DNA of 64,000 bases from Metabacillus schmidteae. GTDB taxonomy: Bacteria; Bacillota; Bacilli; Bacillales; Bacillaceae. The stretch is taken from NCBI RefSeq assembly GCF_903166545.1, contig NZ_CAESCH010000001.1:4034001-4098000 (forward strand), in the 5' to 3' direction. Position 1 is the stretch's first letter, and the number at the start of each line of letters is the position of its first letter. The translations under genes were made by a program, and so were the position numbers. Below the pieces are notes generated by a model. The model searched no databases, was not told the DNA's origin, and saw only the letters and a list, made by a program, of their open reading frames with translations. Below, one piece after another: positions 58,887-64,000 of the stretch.

Positions 58887-59996
58887 TTAAGAGTAAGCTT
58901 CTATAATATTTATAATTGCATGGTCATCGGATAATGCATTTTTGATTTCTTCAGCCATTTGCGTTGTTGAAATAGCCTTTTCACCATTTGCAAGATCTGC
59001 TGTACGAGCCCCTGAATTCAAGACATTATCAACAGCTTTTTCAATTGCCTTAGCTTCTTCTTCCATTCCAAAAGATTGGCGAAGCATCATGGCTGCTGAA
59101 AGAATTGTAGCAATTGGATTCGCTTGATCCTTACCAGCAATATCTGGTGCAGAGCCATGAATAGGTTCATATAAATGCAAACCAGTTGATGATAGACTAG
59201 CAGATGATAGCATTCCTAAAGAGCCTGTAATCATCGATGCTTCGTCACTTAAAATATCCCCAAACATGTTTTCAGTCACAATAACATCGAATTGACGTGG
59301 TGAGCGGATAAGCTGCATCGCTGCATTGTCAACTAACATATGCTCTAATGTAACATCAGGGTATCTAGCTGCCACTTCTTCTGCTACTTCACGCCACACT
59401 CTACTTGACTCCAGAACATTTGCTTTATCAACAGATGTCACATGTTTACGACGCTTACTCGCAATCTCAAAAGCAGAAACAAGAATCCTTTCGATTTCAG
59501 CTCTCTTATAGAACAACGTATCGACAACTGCATCTTCACCATCTTTTACTACTCGCTCACTCGGTTTACCGAAATACAATCCCCCTGTTAGCTCACGGAC
59601 GATAACAAAATCGACTCCATTTACATATTCCTTCTTTAAAGGGGAAGAATCTAACAAACTCTCAAATGTTGTAATCGGGCGTAAGTTAGCAAATAAATCT
59701 AATTCTTTACGCAGAGCAAGTAAACCACGTTCAGGTCGAAGTTCAACAGGATTTTGATCCCATTTCGGACCTCCAACAGCCCCTAAAATGATGGCATCAG
59801 ATTTTTTACAAATTTCAATTGTTTCTTCTGGCAGTGGCTTGCCTTTTTGATCAATGGCAGTACCACCAATCAAACCATAGTTAAATTGGAATTGATGATT
59901 AAAATGTTCAGCGACAGCTTTTAAAATCTCAACTGTCACATCAACTACTTCTTTCCCAATTCCGTCACCCGGTAATAATGCGATTGTTTTTTTCAT
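58887..59996 (-). CDS. leuB: 3-isopropylmalate dehydrogenase
   Basis: NAD-dependent oxidative decarboxylation of 3-isopropylmalate. 369 residues with LLPGDGIG, the substrate loop ELTGGLYFG and the metal-binding EPIHGSAPDIAG block. Preceded by ilvC rather than leuA. Confidence 0.98.
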   Translation of the reverse strand: MKKTIALLPGDGIGKEVVDVTVEILKAVAEHFNHQFQFNYGLIGGTAIDQKGKPLPEETIEICKKSDAIILGAVGGPKWDQNPVELRPERGLLALRKELDLFANLRPITTFESLLDSSPLKKEYVNGVDFVIVRELTGGLYFGKPSERVVKDGEDAVVDTLFYKRAEIERILVSAFEIASKRRKHVTSVDKANVLESSRVWREVAEEVAARYPDVTLEHMLVDNAAMQLIRSPRQFDVIVTENMFGDILSDEASMITGSLGMLSSASLSSTGLHLYEPIHGSAPDIAGKDQANPIATILSAAMMLRQSFGMEEEAKAIEKAVDNVLNSGARTADLANGEKAISTTQMAEEIKNALSDDHAIINIIEAYS

Positions 59997-60065
59997 GTTC
60001 TATCCCCCTTCACACTATGTTTTTGTTCAATTTGCAACGTACATTCCGAGTTTTTCGGTTATTTT

Positions 60066-60113
60066 GCAATCTCCAGCTTTTCATTCACAATAAGATTTAC
60101 AACTGGAGATTGC
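60066..60113 (-). other. Hairpin in the ilvC-leuB gap
   Basis: Perfect 11-bp arms 60066-60076 / 60103-60113 (GCAATCTCCAG with CTGGAGATTGC) around a 26-nt loop, in the 143-bp gap where leuA sits in B. subtilis. It may be a 3' stabiliser for ilvC mRNA or a scar of leuA loss. Confidence 0.65.
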
Positions 60114-60139
60114 TCACTACCACGGAGTGTTATATCAAA

Positions 60140-61180
<1,041 letters not shown>

Positions 61181-61263
61181 TCAAATCTTTTTAGAATTAA
61201 ATTAGGTTTCTTACTATATATGAATCTTTTAACCTGGCTTTATCAGGCAAGATTGCAAACGAA

Positions 61264-61779
61264 TTAAACAATTGAGATAGGAACTTCTTTTGTTGCTCTT
61301 TGCGTACCGCGAGTAAATGCAGTAGTACCGGTACGCGCAATTTCTTTAATGCCATAAGGTCTTAATAAATCGATAAGGACTTCAATTTTCTCAGGCTCAC
61401 CAGTTACTTGCACAACAACACTTTCTCGACTTACATCAATAACCGTTGCTCTAAATGGCTGAATAAGTCCTTGAACTTCCATTCTTGTAGCAGGTGTTGA
61501 CATCACTTTTATTAATGCCAATTCCCGTGAAACAAGGGAATGTGAAGTAATATCTGTTACCTTTAGTACATCTATTTGCTTATTTAATTGCTTTGTGATT
61601 TGCTCTACTTCTTTTTCCTCTTGAACATTTACAACAACTGTCATCCTTGAAACTCCTTCTGTTTCAGCATGACCTACTGTTATACTTTCAATATTGTAAT
61701 GCCTTTTCGTGAACAATCCTGTAATTCTATTTAATACCCCAGTTTGGTTTAAAACCGTTAATGAGAGGATTCTTTTCAT
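61264..61779 (-). CDS. ilvN: Acetolactate synthase small subunit
   Basis: Regulatory subunit (also called ilvH) that gives valine feedback inhibition. 171 residues: N-terminal ACT domain ([17 protein letters not shown]) and C-terminal IlvN domain. Overlaps the ilvB stop codon by 4 nt. Confidence 0.96.
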   Translation of the reverse strand: MKRILSLTVLNQTGVLNRITGLFTKRHYNIESITVGHAETEGVSRMTVVVNVQEEKEVEQITKQLNKQIDVLKVTDITSHSLVSRELALIKVMSTPATRMEVQGLIQPFRATVIDVSRESVVVQVTGEPEKIEVLIDLLRPYGIKEIARTGTTAFTRGTQRATKEVPISIV

Positions 61780-63497
61780 AACTTAACACCTACCATTTCA
61801 TGCAGCCCTTTACCTGGAGCAACCATAGGATACACATTTTCATCTTTACTTACGTGGATATCAAGTAATACAGGCTCATCTGATAAAATTGCAGCCTTTA
61901 ACTTTTCTTCCCAACCTTCTTCATTTACAATGCGTACACTGTTAATTGAATAAGCTTCAGATAGCTTTACAAAATCCGGCTGTGTGACAAATTTAGAATG
62001 TGAATAACGTTCTTCGTAGAAGATTTCTTGCCACTGCCTTACCATTCCAAGAGCACCATTATTCAAAATAACGACTTTAATTGGCAGGTTTAGTTCATGA
62101 ATAACCCCTAATTCCTGAAGGGTCATTTGGAATCCACCATCACCTAAAACAGCAATAACTGTTGAGTTACGGTCTGCAAGTTGAGCACCAATTGCCGACG
62201 GTAAGCCGAAGCCCATTGTTCCAAGTCCACCAGATGTAACCCATCGATTCGGATTATTAAAATTATAGTATTGTGCTGCCCACATTTGATGTTGGCCAAC
62301 ATCAGTCGTTACAATTGCTTCTCCATTCGTCCATTTGTGGATAAGCTCTAAAATATTTTGCGGCTTTAATTCGGTATCACTTTCTTTATAAACAAGTGGA
62401 TATTCTTTCTTATTAGATGCCAACTGTTCATTCCACTCTTTGTTATCACCTTGTTTCCCATCTTGTTTCAATAATTGTTGAAGAACTAATTTAGCGTCTC
62501 CCACAATTGGAATTTGTGTAGGAACATTTTTACCAATTTCAGCTGGATCAATATCAATATGAGCGATTGTTGCTTTTTTCGCAAAATGTTGAAGATTACC
62601 TGTTACACGGTCATCAAATCTAGCACCAACACTGATCAATAAGTCGCAGTCGTAAATTGCCATATTCGATGTATAGGTTCCGTGCATACCTGCCATCCCT
62701 AAAAACAGTGGATGATCAGAAGGAAAACCGCCTAATCCTAATAATGTATTCGCAACAGGAATTTGTTGTTGTTCCGCATATAATCTTAATTCCTCATGTC
62801 CGCTTGCATGTAGCACACCCGCACCTGCCAAAATAACGGGCTTTTTCGCTCTACTTACTGCCTCTACTAATTTACGAATTTGTAGGTAATTCGGTTCACT
62901 AGTTGGTTGATATCCTGGAAGATTCACTTCCATATCATAGGAGAAATCTCCTTCAATCGTTGCGATATCTTTAGGAATATCTATTAAAACTGGACCTGGT
63001 CTTCCTGTAGTTGCAATATGAAAAGCTTCTTTGACAATCCTTGGAAGATCATTCACTTCACGTACTTGGTAATTATGCTTTGTGATTGGAGTTGTAATTC
63101 CCAATATATCCGCTTCCTGGAAGGCATCGGATCCAATCACAGATGATGCAACCTGCCCTGTAAAAACAACTAATGGAAGTGAATCAATCATCGCATCCGC
63201 CAGTCCGGTAACTAGATTGGTAGCACCAGGTCCGGATGTTGCTATGACAACTCCAGGTTTTCCTGAAACTCGTGCATACCCTTCTGCAGCATGGATACCA
63301 CCTTGCTCATGGCGTGATAGAACATGAAATAAACCAGAATCATACAAGCTGTCATAGATCGGTAATACAGCACCACCGGGATACCCAAAAATAACTTCAA
63401 CCTTTTCCTTCTTTAAAGATTCGATAAGCATTTGGGACCCCGACATTGTGTTTGTACATTTGGCAGTTGAACTGTTCAACTGTACATTTGTACTCAT
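61776..63497 (-). CDS. ilvB: Acetolactate synthase large subunit
   Basis: TPP-, FAD- and Mg-dependent first common step of branched-chain amino acid synthesis. 573 residues with catalytic Glu in [15 protein letters not shown], and the TPP motif [19 protein letters not shown] before ATG. First gene of the operon behind the T-box. Confidence 0.97.
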   Translation of the reverse strand: MSTNVQLNSSTAKCTNTMSGSQMLIESLKKEKVEVIFGYPGGAVLPIYDSLYDSGLFHVLSRHEQGGIHAAEGYARVSGKPGVVIATSGPGATNLVTGLADAMIDSLPLVVFTGQVASSVIGSDAFQEADILGITTPITKHNYQVREVNDLPRIVKEAFHIATTGRPGPVLIDIPKDIATIEGDFSYDMEVNLPGYQPTSEPNYLQIRKLVEAVSRAKKPVILAGAGVLHASGHEELRLYAEQQQIPVANTLLGLGGFPSDHPLFLGMAGMHGTYTSNMAIYDCDLLISVGARFDDRVTGNLQHFAKKATIAHIDIDPAEIGKNVPTQIPIVGDAKLVLQQLLKQDGKQGDNKEWNEQLASNKKEYPLVYKESDTELKPQNILELIHKWTNGEAIVTTDVGQHQMWAAQYYNFNNPNRWVTSGGLGTMGFGLPSAIGAQLADRNSTVIAVLGDGGFQMTLQELGVIHELNLPIKVVILNNGALGMVRQWQEIFYEERYSHSKFVTQPDFVKLSEAYSINSVRIVNEEGWEEKLKAAILSDEPVLLDIHVSKDENVYPMVAPGKGLHEMVGVKL

Positions 63498-63568
63498 TTT
63501 CTTTCCTCCCTTTCTTGGCGTAAGTTTAGCCTTTATGTTTTTTACAAAAATTCAATTTATTCAGCATA

Positions 63569-63862
63569 TAAAAAACCTTCCCACCCCTCATAAGACTCCA
63601 CATAAAAATTGTGTGCCAAAGGGGCGAAAAGGTTAAGAAACATTTTCGCGGTACCACCCTTCTTCATGGTCATAACCTGACCACCTTACGAACAGATCAC
63701 CTGTTCACTTTGATAACGAGTACCGAAGAATGGGACTCGGTTAATCCTACTAATGTTCAGATTAACACTCAGAGGCGAGTTCATCTTTGGGAATATCACC
63801 GGCTTCCAGCTACCCCGGTTCTCTGTAGATACTTTACCAAAAACTACTTTTCCTCTTCACCG
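63569..63862 (-). promoter_or_regulatory. T-box leader of the ilv-leu operon (leucine)
   Basis: Minus strand T-box core AGGGTGGTACCGCG (63660-63647), terminator arms 63634-63620 / 63588-63574 followed by TTTTTT, and Stem I with the specifier context GATGAACTCGCC. The specifier is CTC at 63779-63777 (leucine), the same codon as in the B. subtilis ilv-leu T-box. The operon is thus induced when uncharged leucine tRNA builds up. Confidence 0.95.
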
Positions 63863-63866
63863 TTTT

Positions 63867-63895
63867 ACTATATGCAAATCATTAGCTTACATGAA
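63867..63895 (-). promoter_or_regulatory. Probable promoter of the ilv-leu T-box transcript
   Basis: Minus strand TTCATG (63895-63890), 17-nt spacer, TATAGT (63872-63867). It overlaps the end of the upstream gene. Confidence 0.42.
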
Positions 63896-64000
63896 GACTT
63901 TCAGGTATATTTTCTACCTTAACGCCCTCTTCAACAACTTTCTTACGAAAAGCTCCTAAAAGCTTCTTCGTTTCCTCACCTGGGACACCGGTTCCTATCG
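63882..64000 (-). CDS. ilvE: Branched-chain amino acid aminotransferase IlvE, C-terminal end
   Basis: A minus-strand frame open from the window edge to TAA at 63884-63882 gives 38 residues starting IGTGVPGEETKKLL and ending ESLHVS. The pattern G-x-G-x-P-G-x-x-T-K-x-L followed by FRKKVVEEGVKV fits the C terminus of class IV aminotransferases of the IlvE type, and the position before ilvB supports it. Identification rests on a short stretch. Confidence 0.55.
   Translation of the reverse strand, partial: IGTGVPGEETKKLLGAFRKKVVEEGVKVENIPESLHVS

Noticed and set aside
59997..60139. A frameshifted remnant of leuA between ilvC and leuB
   Set aside because: The 143 bp contain stops in all frames and no stretch resembling isopropylmalate synthase; only hairpins are seen.

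Overview
This window is a stretch of a low-G+C Firmicutes chromosome from the family Bacillaceae. It is close to Bacillus in gene order but is not B. subtilis. The evidence is the run of sporulation genes (spo0B, spoIVFA, spoIVFB, spoIIB, spoVID, ysxE), the AGGAGG-type ribosome binding sites, two T-box leaders, an L21 leader, and an order that follows the B. subtilis niaR-to-ilvB block almost gene for gene. Apart from the first partial gene, one small membrane gene, the minor-pilin operon and one gene beside hemA, everything is read from the minus strand. No rRNA, tRNA, CRISPR array, insertion sequence or prophage was seen.

Layout. 1-6.8 kb: end of the niacin repressor gene niaR, pheA-pheB, obg, spo0B, then rplU-prp-rpmA with its autoregulatory leader, and an RNase E/G gene that B. 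subtilis lacks. 6.9-15.9 kb: spoIVFAB behind a near-perfect sigma-E promoter, minCD, mreBCD, radC, maf, spoIIB. 16.0-32.3 kb: a complete type IV pilus locus sits between spoIIB and folC, where B. subtilis has only the prepilin peptidase gene comC. An eleven-gene minus-strand run (two unknown genes, a VanW/G5 protein, pilB, pilT, pilC, major pilin, pilD, pilM, pilN, pilO) is divergent from a three-gene plus-strand minor-pilin operon. That operon faces a secreted von Willebrand A protein with two tandem 92-residue repeats. 32.4-46.2 kb: folC, valS with its T-box, ysxE, spoVID with a sigma-E promoter, and the haem operon hemAXCDBL. 46.4-56.4 kb: engB, lonA, lonB, clpX, tig and a TPR gene. 56.6-64 kb: the ilvB-ilvN-ilvC-leuB-leuC-leuD operon behind a T-box with a leucine CUC specifier, preceded by the tail of what looks like ilvE. 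leuA, which sits between ilvC and leuB in B. subtilis, is absent.

How the parts work together. Rod-shape and division-site genes (mre, min), spore morphogenesis genes and protein quality control (lon, clpX, tig) are housekeeping. The pilus locus is the main accessory system: two ATPases (extension PilB, retraction PilT), platform PilC, the PilMNO alignment complex, peptidase PilD, one major pilin with its own promoter and a 3' hairpin, three minor pilins and a candidate surface adhesin. There is no secretin, as expected for a one-membrane cell. Three small families of dispersed non-coding repeats are also present, the clearest being a 41-bp palindromic element in two intergenic regions.
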